From NCBI GenBank assembly GCA_016716385.1, contig JADJWL010000015.1, forward strand, positions 1 to 64,000: DNA of 64,000 nt, written 5' to 3'. The stretch comes from Bryobacterales bacterium (lineage in GTDB: Bacteria > Acidobacteriota > Terriglobia > Bryobacterales > Bryobacteraceae). The stretch's first letter is position 1, and the number at the start of each line of letters is the position of its first letter. Below, piece after piece: positions 9,346-16,665 of the stretch. A program made the position numbers and the translations under genes. Under the pieces are notes generated by a model. It worked only from the letters and a program-made list of their open reading frames with translations. It did no database searches and was not told the DNA's origin.

Positions 9346-10299
9346 GTGTTCGGGACGCTGTTCGATCCTTCGCCGGATTTTGACCGTTCGGCCCTCGCCG
9401 CGCGCCTGGCGGATCTCGCCGCGGGGCATCTCTACGTCGGCACGAGTTCCTGGAAGTACGAGGGCTGGCTGGGGCAGATCTACACGCCGGCGAATTATAC
9501 GGTACGGGGCCGGTTTTCCAAGCGCCAGTTCGAGGACGAGTGCCTGCGCGAATACGCCACGGTCTTCCCAACGGTTTGCGGCGACTTCGCGTTCTACCAG
9601 TTCCCGTCAGAAGCGTTCTGGCGCCGGCTATTTGCCAAAGCACCCGAGGAGTTCCGGTTCGCGTTCAAGGTTCCGGAGCAGCTCACCTGCCGGATCTGGC
9701 CGGAGCATCCGCGGTACGGCGCGATGGGCGGGCTGGAGAATCCGTCGTTTCTCGACGCTGATCTGCTCGCTGACGCGTTCCTGCGGCCTCTGGAACCATT
9801 CGCGGAACGCATCGGGGTGCTGATCTTCGAGTTCGGCGCATTTCCGGCCCGGGCTTTCCGCACCGCGGCGGAATTCGCGGCGGTGCTGGCGCCCTTCCTG
9901 GGGCGCCTCCCCCGGCGCTTCAGATACGCCGTCGAGATCCGCAACGCGGACTTCCTGGAACCTGTCTACTTCGACTGCCTGCGCAGCCACAACGTGGCGC
10001 ACGTGTTCAACGCCTGGGCGCGCATGCCGGAGCTGACCACGCAGATGGCGCACCCGGATGCCTTCACGGCGGATTTTGTGGTAAGCCGGGCCCTGCTCAA
10101 GCGCGGCCGTGCCTATGAGAACGCCGTCGAATTGTTCCAGCCCTACGACCGGATTCAGGAGCCACTTCCCGAGGTCCGCCAGGCGCTGCGGACGCTACTG
10201 GAGTTGAGCCGCCAGCGGCGGATGCAGGCCTACATCTACGTCAACAACCGCCTCGAAGGCAACGCGCCGGGGACAATCGAGGCCATCATCGCGGATTAG
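9346..10299 (+). CDS. DUF72 domain-containing protein
   Basis: The protein has 317 aa, with a GTG start 2 bases after the GGT stop, so it is probably translated from the same mRNA. The DUF72 TIM-barrel fold is recognised by LYVGTSSWKYEGWLGQIYTP near residue 30, FPTVCGDFAFYQFPS, FAFKVPEQLT, RYAVEIRNADFL near 190 and YIYVNNRLEGNAP at the C-terminus. The family's biochemical role is not established. No signal peptide is seen, so the protein should be cytoplasmic. It converges on and overlaps the next gene by 4 bases. Confidence 0.88.
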   Translation: MFGTLFDPSPDFDRSALAARLADLAAGHLYVGTSSWKYEGWLGQIYTPANYTVRGRFSKRQFEDECLREYATVFPTVCGDFAFYQFPSEAFWRRLFAKAPEEFRFAFKVPEQLTCRIWPEHPRYGAMGGLENPSFLDADLLADAFLRPLEPFAERIGVLIFEFGAFPARAFRTAAEFAAVLAPFLGRLPRRFRYAVEIRNADFLEPVYFDCLRSHNVAHVFNAWARMPELTTQMAHPDAFTADFVVSRALLKRGRAYENAVELFQPYDRIQEPLPEVRQALRTLLELSRQRRMQAYIYVNNRLEGNAPGTIEAIIAD

Positions 10300-11162
10300 C
10301 CTGCCGCGGCGCGCGCGGCGAACGCCTGGACCACCGGCAGACGGCGCAGCGCCACCAGTCGCGGCGTCTCGCGCCCGCACTCGCACGGGCCGGGAACCAG
10401 GCTGCCTTCGAGAGCTGTCCTGACGCGCAGTATCGGCAGGTGCAGCGACGTCAGCGACGTCAGCAGGACTTCGCCCTGGCGAGTTTTCTCAAGAACGACA
10501 TTCTCCCGGACAAGGTGCAGACCCTCGCGGGCCTCGCACTCCCACCCGGCGAGGCGGCCGTCGACTCCCATATATTGCTCGAAGACCGGAACCTGAAACA
10601 CGCGCCACAGCAACTCGCGTTCTTCCGCCGCAAGCACCATCTCGCGCTCCGGCAGGTTGAGAAAGCCGGTAAAGGCGATCAGGTACCGGCTGACGGGCGG
10701 CAGGCTGAGGAATCCACCCTCAACCATCCGGGCGACGAAGACCAGGAACGGAGCGGGAGCGGCGATCGCTTCCGGCATCTCGTGGCGAAGGGCGCCAATC
10801 TCGTCCATGGAGAAGCGGCTGACCCAGCGGCTTTCCTCGACCGGAGCTTCAAACACGGCGGTGCGCGCCGCCCGGCCCGTCGGATAGAGCAGACGCGGCG
10901 GCAAGGATTCCGGCGCCTCGATGGGAGCCCGCCACAAGTCCGGCATCTTCACGACGTCGTCGTAGTAGGCCGGTTCAATGTACTGCAGCACCTCCTCGAT
11001 TGAGCGGATCTTCGCGATATCTTTGGTCCGGCGGAGGCCGGCCCGCTCAAGCGAGGGACCGTACCGGGGCGTTTGCAACGCACTGTCGACAACCCGGCGG
11101 AACCTCGCCAGACGGCGCGCGGTGTCACCGGCACCGCGCTGCCAGCGGAAGCGAATCATCAT
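10296..11162 (-). CDS. PaaK/F390-synthetase-like protein, shortened
   Basis: A 288-aa cytoplasmic protein. Its C-terminal half resembles the end of phenylacetate-CoA ligase and coenzyme F390 synthetase-like proteins: FQVPVFEQYMG, WECEAREGLHL, GEVLLTSLTSLHLPILRVRT and GPCECGRETPRL with its paired cysteines. True ligases are about 430 aa and have an N-terminal ATP/AMP-binding P-loop; I see none here, so adenylating activity is doubtful. N-terminal ARFRRVVDSALQTPRYG resembles the start of the same family, so the middle seems shortened rather than the front lost. Two adjacent ATGs begin the gene. It may be a structural or regulatory remnant. Family assignment moderate, function unknown. Confidence 0.6.
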   Translation of the reverse strand: MMIRFRWQRGAGDTARRLARFRRVVDSALQTPRYGPSLERAGLRRTKDIAKIRSIEEVLQYIEPAYYDDVVKMPDLWRAPIEAPESLPPRLLYPTGRAARTAVFEAPVEESRWVSRFSMDEIGALRHEMPEAIAAPAPFLVFVARMVEGGFLSLPPVSRYLIAFTGFLNLPEREMVLAAEERELLWRVFQVPVFEQYMGVDGRLAGWECEAREGLHLVRENVVLEKTRQGEVLLTSLTSLHLPILRVRTALEGSLVPGPCECGRETPRLVALRRLPVVQAFAARAAAG

Positions 11163-11233
11163 GCTTTGCCGTTGCTATGGAATAAGTGGGGGCGGGAAGG
11201 AAAAATTCTCAGACTTTTTTTTGCAGGGCCAGT

Positions 11234-12226
11234 CTACTTGCCGGCGGCGACAGCGTTCCCTGCCCAGCCGCCGTTCTTGGCGAACTCAATCAGCAGGACA
11301 AGGGCAACGCTGGAAGCGAGGCCCACCGTCACCTTGCCAAGATCCCGCAAGATAAGGGGCGCCACCTCGGACTTGGGGCGCACGTCGAGCCGGTACGTCA
11401 AGGCAATCTCCCGGCCGGCCAGCAGTCCCACGAACACCCAGGTTGTCGACATGGGAATATTGCTCAACTCCTTGAAGAAGAGCAGGACGAGACCGTAAAT
11501 GAAGTCAATGATCGTGGCCGACCGGATATCCGCCGTGTTGGTCTTGCTCGTGACAATCCGCTGGATCCGCCCGCCTCTCTGGTAGAACAGAACCGCCAGC
11601 AGACTGACGAGGAGGAAGACTGCGCCGAGCATCTCGTAGAGCCTCTGCTGGCGAGGCACATAGACGAAGATGTTGGCCAGATCCTGAATCAGCCACTGGC
11701 TCCACAGGAACCCTGTGGAGACCCACTGCAGGAACGTCCACAACCGGGGACTGTCCATCTCGACCGACAGAAACCGGCCTTCGATCACCCGCGCCAGGAG
11801 CCAGTAGGAGAGGAGAGCCGAGGTAAACGCCACCGCGTATCCGGACACAGACTTCAGAACGATGGCGGTCATCACCTGCTGCGTGGAAAAGACGCTCAGG
11901 ACCAGAAAGGTGGTACTGACGGGGAATCCAAACCGGGTGAGCAGCAGAAGCATTAGGGGTGGGGCGACGTGCCACCAGTAGAAGCGCTCCGGCAGCGGAA
12001 TCAACGTCAGGCGTCCGTACGCGGGGTCGCCGCCGTTGGCGAACCAGCCATAGAGGAGCACGCCGGAAAGGACAACACTGGCAAAGATCCACAAGACCCA
12101 CCAGGGAGTGTGCTTGTTCGAGCTGAGGAAGGTGCCGAGGGTTTGGATAACGTCGTTGGCGATGATGGAATACGCGGCCAGGCCGAAGCCCAGCATCATG
12201 AAGATGAAACTCCAATCGAGGTCCAT
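11234..12226 (-). CDS. PiT (inorganic phosphate transporter)-like membrane protein
   Basis: A 330-aa polytopic membrane protein with roughly nine hydrophobic segments. It shows the inverted two-repeat pattern of the PHO4/PiT family in diverged form: ANDVIQTLGT (23-32) with GFPVSTTFLVLSVFS (100-114), and a second copy QDLANIFVY (181-189) with NIPMSTTWVFVGLLAG (256-271). In true PiT permeases the ND/AN and P-STT motifs line the phosphate and cation path. Here the second Asn-Asp is QD, so transport of phosphate itself is uncertain. No PhoU or phosphate-regulated gene is adjacent. The 71 bases between its stop and the next minus-strand gene hold only an 8-T tract. Confidence 0.65.
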   Translation of the reverse strand: MDLDWSFIFMMLGFGLAAYSIIANDVIQTLGTFLSSNKHTPWWVLWIFASVVLSGVLLYGWFANGGDPAYGRLTLIPLPERFYWWHVAPPLMLLLLTRFGFPVSTTFLVLSVFSTQQVMTAIVLKSVSGYAVAFTSALLSYWLLARVIEGRFLSVEMDSPRLWTFLQWVSTGFLWSQWLIQDLANIFVYVPRQQRLYEMLGAVFLLVSLLAVLFYQRGGRIQRIVTSKTNTADIRSATIIDFIYGLVLLFFKELSNIPMSTTWVFVGLLAGREIALTYRLDVRPKSEVAPLILRDLGKVTVGLASSVALVLLIEFAKNGGWAGNAVAAGK

Positions 12227-12360
12227 ACAGGATCAGGCGCGGGTGACCGACATCCGGGAGGAGAATGTAACTGATTGCTTACGAAGAGGATGTGTACCCA
12301 CTACCATATCACCACTCTAATTTTGCCAGCACGGGACCCCGCCTGTCCAGCACCCATCCG

Positions 12361-13254
12361 TCACTTTTTCCTGACCTTCATGTTGCGAAACCAGACTTCG
12401 TCTGAATGATGTTGCAAGCTGAGATGTCCCGGACCCGGCGCGTTGAAATCCGGGATGGCGCGGAACTTGCTCGCCGCCAGCCGTTCGCGCAGGGAAGGAT
12501 CGTTAAGATCATACTCCAAAACCGTCTCTCCGTTCAGCCAATGTTCCGCGCGGCTGCCGCTCACCACGACGCGGGAGTGATTCCATTCCCCCACGGGAAG
12601 AGAAAGCTGTTGCTTACGCTCTAGCAGGGCATACAATGAGCCGGTTTGCTGCAGCGGCCCGCGGCGCGCGTCGGCGTTGCCCTCGTCATCGATGAGCTGG
12701 TACTCCGGCCCCACCGCGAGACGTTTCGCAACGTACGTGAAGTACGAATAACTGAGCACCGAGGCCGTGAAGGCCACCGCCGCCACGCCCACGCCGGCCC
12801 ATAGCCAGCGGCGCACTTTTCGCGGCCGCCTGCGCAGCGGACCGCTGGCCAGCCAAGCCAGAAGGCCGGTGACACACGCCCAGAACAGCACCATCCGCGC
12901 GGGACGGCCGCGCATCGCAATCCAGTCCGGCTGGAGCCTCGGCTCGCGGACCAGATACTTCACGCCTGAGTTCGCACCCGGAGTCAAACGCCACTCCCAC
13001 TGAAACTCGAAGTTCTCGTAGGCGGTGATTGAGATGATGTCGCGCTGGGTCTCTCCGGGGATGGTCTTGAGCACGCCGTCTTCCACTTTCCAGCAGCAAG
13101 CCGGAAGCGGGTCGCCGGCGAGACCTTTCCAATGTTCGGCACTCACGCCGTCGAACAAAAGCTCCCATCCCTCAGCGCGCTCTTCCGGAGTCAGGGTGAT
13201 TTGAGCCGGTGTGGCGAGAGTGAAGGCGAAGAAGATCCAGGTCAGCCGTCTCAT
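12361..13254 (-). CDS. DUF1080 (3-keto-glycoside hydrolase-like) protein interrupted by a two-helix membrane insert
   Basis: The product has 297 aa from the ATG at 13254, which overlaps the stop of the upstream gene as ATGA. Much longer readings of this frame are antisense artefacts. Signal peptide MRRLTWIFFAFTLATPAQ. The DUF1080 beta-sandwich starts at GWELLFDGVSAEHWKG (29-44), continues through FEFQWEWRLTPGANSGVKYL (82-101) and resumes at GPEYQLIDDEGNADA (182-196), GEWNHSRVV and a C-terminal HLSLQHHSDEVWFRNMKV. Between the halves, about 118-175, lie two hydrophobic segments (MVLFWACVTGLLAWLASG and LWAGVGVAAVAFTASVLSY) joined by RRRPRKVRR. DUF1080 proteins are typically secreted sugar-active proteins. 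The insert is unusual. Confidence 0.8.
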   Translation of the reverse strand: MRRLTWIFFAFTLATPAQITLTPEERAEGWELLFDGVSAEHWKGLAGDPLPACCWKVEDGVLKTIPGETQRDIISITAYENFEFQWEWRLTPGANSGVKYLVREPRLQPDWIAMRGRPARMVLFWACVTGLLAWLASGPLRRRPRKVRRWLWAGVGVAAVAFTASVLSYSYFTYVAKRLAVGPEYQLIDDEGNADARRGPLQQTGSLYALLERKQQLSLPVGEWNHSRVVVSGSRAEHWLNGETVLEYDLNDPSLRERLAASKFRAIPDFNAPGPGHLSLQHHSDEVWFRNMKVRKK

Positions 13255-14678
13255 GCGCGAATCTGGAGCAGTACGTCCTCGGCGTACTCGGGCGACCGGA
13301 ACCGCGCCGTGCCGTACCCGTGCCGCGCGGAATCCTGCGCTCCCACCCAGCCCGTCTTGGGATCGATCCAACGGACGCCGTAGCGGCCGGGCGGCAAATC
13401 GAGTTGGACTTCCGTGCGCCGGGCCACGTTGTCCACCCGGTAGCGTGGCCGTTCGTCGCGCAGGATCCGGCCGTGGTGCACATAGACGAGGTAGTGCCGG
13501 CCCGGCAGCGACAGCGCGCGGATCGAGACGCCCTCCTCCTCGCGGCTGCGGATGACCTCCACGTCCGGCCGCATGCGGAGAAATTCGACATCGTTGAATA
13601 CGCGCAGCAGGGCGCCCAACTGCTTGCGCAGGGCCGCGCTGCCTCCACCGGGTTGCGTTTCCGGATAGGCGAATGTGCCGTCCTCGTGGGTGGCCGTGAA
13701 CGAGTAGTCGAGGTTGTTGTAGAGCGCGCCGCCGGCGATGAGGAAGTCCCACGCCTGGACGCGGTAGGTTGCATCGGCCTGGCCGTCGAAACCCGTTTCG
13801 TTCATCCCGATTACGCGGCGCAGATGGGAGTTGTCCGCCACAGCTACCGGCGGCCGCGCGTAGTGAAAGTTCAGAATGCCGACTTCCGGCAGGGGATTTT
13901 CCACGCGCTTCGTCCCGTTGGCGACGTTCTGGGAGATGAGATGCCTGTGGTTGAACCCGCTTTCCGATTCCCGGATCAGACGCGCCATGTGCGCCTCCCA
14001 TTCCTCCGGGACCTTGCGCACGTAGGGCTCGTTGCAGATTTCGTAGTACAAGTTATCGGCGTCGCGCAATTCGGCCGTCACCTTGCGCACGAGTTTCTCC
14101 TGGATCTCGAGAAGAGGGCCGGATTGAAGCGTAAGCACTTCATTACGCTCTACACCGCCCACGCCGTTGACGTTGTTCTTCTCATAGAGCGGGCTCGCGT
14201 GCCACATCGTGTCCTGGTAGTAAGGACAGAAGAAGACGTACTCGACAACGACGCCGCGGCGTCCGGCTTCGTTGACGAAGTCGCGCAGGCGGCTGAAGTA
14301 GTCATCGTCCCATTGCTCAAGATCGAAGCGGCCCGGCTCAGCTTCCTTCCACGGGCAGATGAAGCGGCCCGGCAAGGGAGCGAGGGTGTTGGATTCAATC
14401 TTGAAGTCACCGGGGACTTCGCGATAGATCCCGGAGAACACGCGCGTTAGGTTCAGGCGATCCTTTTCGAGCGTTGCCAGATAGCGCCGGAAATCGAAGT
14501 CAAGGTTGAGGACCGCGCCGTAGTGCTCGGCCGAGGTGACGAGCACGGCGGGACGTCCGCGGAAGTGGAAGTAGTGGGGATTCTCAGGATGCTGGCGCAG
14601 GGGAGGCCGGCCCCGCCGCAGTTGCGCGGACAGGGCCGGACCGGAGAGCGAACCGAGGACGAAGCTTCTACGCTTCAT
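13251..14678 (-). CDS. Exported glycoside hydrolase-like TIM-barrel protein (GH5-like)
   Basis: A 475-aa protein with a Tat-like N-terminus (MKRRSFVLGSLSGPALSAQ). The body looks like a cellulase-type barrel: RRYLATLEKDRLNLTRVFSG near 65, FVNEAGRRGVVVEYVFFCPY near 140, and NLYYEICNEPY with the likely acid/base Glu217 in the NEP motif of clan GH-A. A second acidic residue may be Glu in GMNETGFDG. The C-terminal 120 residues look like a beta domain (YLVYVHHG, LPPGRYGVRWIDPKTG). The substrate is unknown. It overlaps acs by 11 bases upstream and the DUF1080 gene by 4 downstream, so the three appear cotranscribed. That points to polysaccharide breakdown coupled to acetate use, an inference only. 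Confidence 0.72.
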   Translation of the reverse strand: MKRRSFVLGSLSGPALSAQLRRGRPPLRQHPENPHYFHFRGRPAVLVTSAEHYGAVLNLDFDFRRYLATLEKDRLNLTRVFSGIYREVPGDFKIESNTLAPLPGRFICPWKEAEPGRFDLEQWDDDYFSRLRDFVNEAGRRGVVVEYVFFCPYYQDTMWHASPLYEKNNVNGVGGVERNEVLTLQSGPLLEIQEKLVRKVTAELRDADNLYYEICNEPYVRKVPEEWEAHMARLIRESESGFNHRHLISQNVANGTKRVENPLPEVGILNFHYARPPVAVADNSHLRRVIGMNETGFDGQADATYRVQAWDFLIAGGALYNNLDYSFTATHEDGTFAYPETQPGGGSAALRKQLGALLRVFNDVEFLRMRPDVEVIRSREEEGVSIRALSLPGRHYLVYVHHGRILRDERPRYRVDNVARRTEVQLDLPPGRYGVRWIDPKTGWVGAQDSARHGYGTARFRSPEYAEDVLLQIRA

Positions 14679-16599
14679 CGTCGTGCTGCGCGGCGAGCGT
14701 GGTCAGGACGCCGAGGTCTTCGAGCGTCGTCACGTCACCCGCCACCGTGTTGTTGGTGACGATCTCGCGCAGCAGGCGGCGCATGATCTTGCCGCTCCGC
14801 GTTTTTGGCAGTCCGTCGGAGAAGCGGATGGATTCGGGCTTGGCGAAACTGCCGATCTCCTTGGCTACCCACTTCCGCAGATCCTCAGCCAGTTCCTCGG
14901 GCTTCCAGTCACCCTGCTTAAGAGTGACAAACGCCACCACCGCCTGTCCGGTGATCTCGTGCGGTTTGCCGACCACGGCCGCCTCGGCCACCGCCGGATG
15001 GCGCACCAGCGCGGACTCGAGTTCCATCGTGCTCAAGCGGTGGCCGCTCACGTTCATGACGTCGTCGACGCGCCCGAGGACCCAGATGTAGCCGTCGGCA
15101 TCCTGGCGCGCGGCGTCGCCGGTGAAGTAGCAACCCGGCACGCGCGACCAATATTGATCGGCGTAGCGTTTCGGGTCGCCCCAGATGGTGCGCAGCATGC
15201 TCGGCCAGGGTCGCTTCAGGATCAGGAACCCCTCCCTGCCCTGCTCTACCGGGTTTCCTTCCAGGTCCACGATCTCCGGCAGAATGCCCGGCATGGGGAA
15301 GGTTCCCGAACCCGGCTTCAACGGCGCGGCGCCGGGCATCGGCGAGATCATGATGGACCCGGTCTCGGTCTGCCACCACGTATCGACAATGGGACAGCGC
15401 TCGCCGCCGATGGTCTTGTGATACCACTCCCACGCCGATGGATTGATCGGCTCACCGACGGATCCGAGCAGGCGGAGGCTGGACAGATCATGCTTGGCGG
15501 GCCACTGGTCGCCGTGCTTGATGAACGCACGGATCGCCGTCGGGGATGTGTAGAAGATGCTCGCGCGGTACTTGGCCGCGATCTGCCAAAACCGGTCCGG
15601 TGCCGGGAAATCCGGCGCGCCCTCGTACATGATGCTCGTCGCGCCCGCCGCCAGGGGACCGTAGACGATGTAGCTGTGTCCGGTCACCCAGCCAACGTCG
15701 GCCGCGCACCAGTAGATGTCTTCGTCATGCAGGTCGAAGACCCACTTCATGGTCATGCGGACCTGGAGCAGGTAGCCGCCGGTCGAGTGCTGAATGCCTT
15801 TTGGTTTGCCAGTTGTGCCCGACGTGTAGAGCACGTATAGCGGATGCTCGGAGTCGACTGGAACGGCGGGACAATCGTCACTCACGTCTTTGTCGAGTTC
15901 GTGCCACCAGTGATCGCGCCCGTCCTGCATCGGGATGTCGCTGCCGGTGCGCTGGTACACGATGACATTCTTCACCGACGGGCACTCGGCCACGGCTTCG
16001 TCGACGGCAGGCTTCAGGCGCACTTCCTTGCCCCGGCGCCAGCCGCCGTCGGCGGTAATCACAACCGCGGCTGCGAGGTCCTGGATGCGCGCTTTGAGCG
16101 CCTCCGAAGAGAAGCCGCCGAAGACCACCGAATGTGTGACGCCGAGCCGCGCGCAGGCGAGCATGGCCACGGGCAGCTCTGGCACCATCGGCATATAGAT
16201 GATGGCGCGGTCGCCGGTCTGGAGTCCGCGGCCCTTCAGCACGTTGGCGAAGCGGCAGACGAGGCGGTGCAGTTCCTGATAGGTGATGACGCGCTGGTCC
16301 CCGGGTTCGCCTTCCCAAAGAAACGCCGGCTTGTCCTTGCGGCCGTTGGTGAGGTGGCGGTCAATGCAATTGTAGGAAGCATTGAGCTTGGCGCCGACGA
16401 ACCACTTGGCGAAGGGCGGATTCCATTCGAACACGTGGGACCACTTCTCGAACCAGTCGAGCTCCTTTTCGGCGAGCTCACCCCAGAATTCTTCCGGCTG
16501 CTCCTTGGCCCGCTCATACAGGGCGCGGTATCCCTCCATGCCTTGAACGTGGGCATGGCGCACGAATTCTTCACTAGGGGGGTACAGGCGATCTGCCAT
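14668..16599 (-). CDS. acsA: Acetyl-CoA synthetase
   Basis: A 643-aa AMP-forming ligase, full length for the family, that converts acetate, ATP and CoA to acetyl-CoA in the cytoplasm. Motifs in order: YNCIDRH near 75, VFGGFSSEAL, the P-loop YTSGTTGKPKGIQ near 259, the adenylate motif DTWWQTETGS near 410, YFTGDAARQDADGY and GRVDDVMNVSGHR near 505, and the catalytic, usually acetyl-regulated Lys604 in TRSGKIMRRLLREI. It is the first gene of a minus-strand unit that continues into the GH5-like and DUF1080 genes. A weak promoter (TTGAGG, 17 bases, TGATAG) lies upstream, and AGGA precedes the ATG by 9 bases. No deacetylase or acetyltransferase gene is nearby. Confidence 0.97.
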   Translation of the reverse strand: MADRLYPPSEEFVRHAHVQGMEGYRALYERAKEQPEEFWGELAEKELDWFEKWSHVFEWNPPFAKWFVGAKLNASYNCIDRHLTNGRKDKPAFLWEGEPGDQRVITYQELHRLVCRFANVLKGRGLQTGDRAIIYMPMVPELPVAMLACARLGVTHSVVFGGFSSEALKARIQDLAAAVVITADGGWRRGKEVRLKPAVDEAVAECPSVKNVIVYQRTGSDIPMQDGRDHWWHELDKDVSDDCPAVPVDSEHPLYVLYTSGTTGKPKGIQHSTGGYLLQVRMTMKWVFDLHDEDIYWCAADVGWVTGHSYIVYGPLAAGATSIMYEGAPDFPAPDRFWQIAAKYRASIFYTSPTAIRAFIKHGDQWPAKHDLSSLRLLGSVGEPINPSAWEWYHKTIGGERCPIVDTWWQTETGSIMISPMPGAAPLKPGSGTFPMPGILPEIVDLEGNPVEQGREGFLILKRPWPSMLRTIWGDPKRYADQYWSRVPGCYFTGDAARQDADGYIWVLGRVDDVMNVSGHRLSTMELESALVRHPAVAEAAVVGKPHEITGQAVVAFVTLKQGDWKPEELAEDLRKWVAKEIGSFAKPESIRFSDGLPKTRSGKIMRRLLREIVTNNTVAGDVTTLEDLGVLTTLAAQHDDEA

Positions 16600-16646
16600 A
16601 TCGAATCATCCTATCAGAACCACTGCGGACCCACCTCAAGATCTGA

Positions 16647-16652
16647 TATAAC
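16647..16652 (+). promoter_or_regulatory. Extended -10 box of the DUF1549/DUF1553 operon
   Basis: TATAAC preceded by TGA (extended -10 form TGaTATAAC) lies 13 bases before the ATG at 16666. No good -35 and no Shine-Dalgarno are seen, so the operon's first gene probably has a very short leader. Confidence 0.45.
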
Positions 16653-16665
16653 AGTCGAAATAACG

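Noticed and set aside
7724..9643. A 639-codon open frame on the minus strand
   Set aside because: It is antisense to the GGT and DUF72 genes with Arg-rich, low-information sequence.
11212..11222. 8-T tract as a terminator
   Set aside because: No stable hairpin precedes it on the plus strand and no plus-strand gene ends there.
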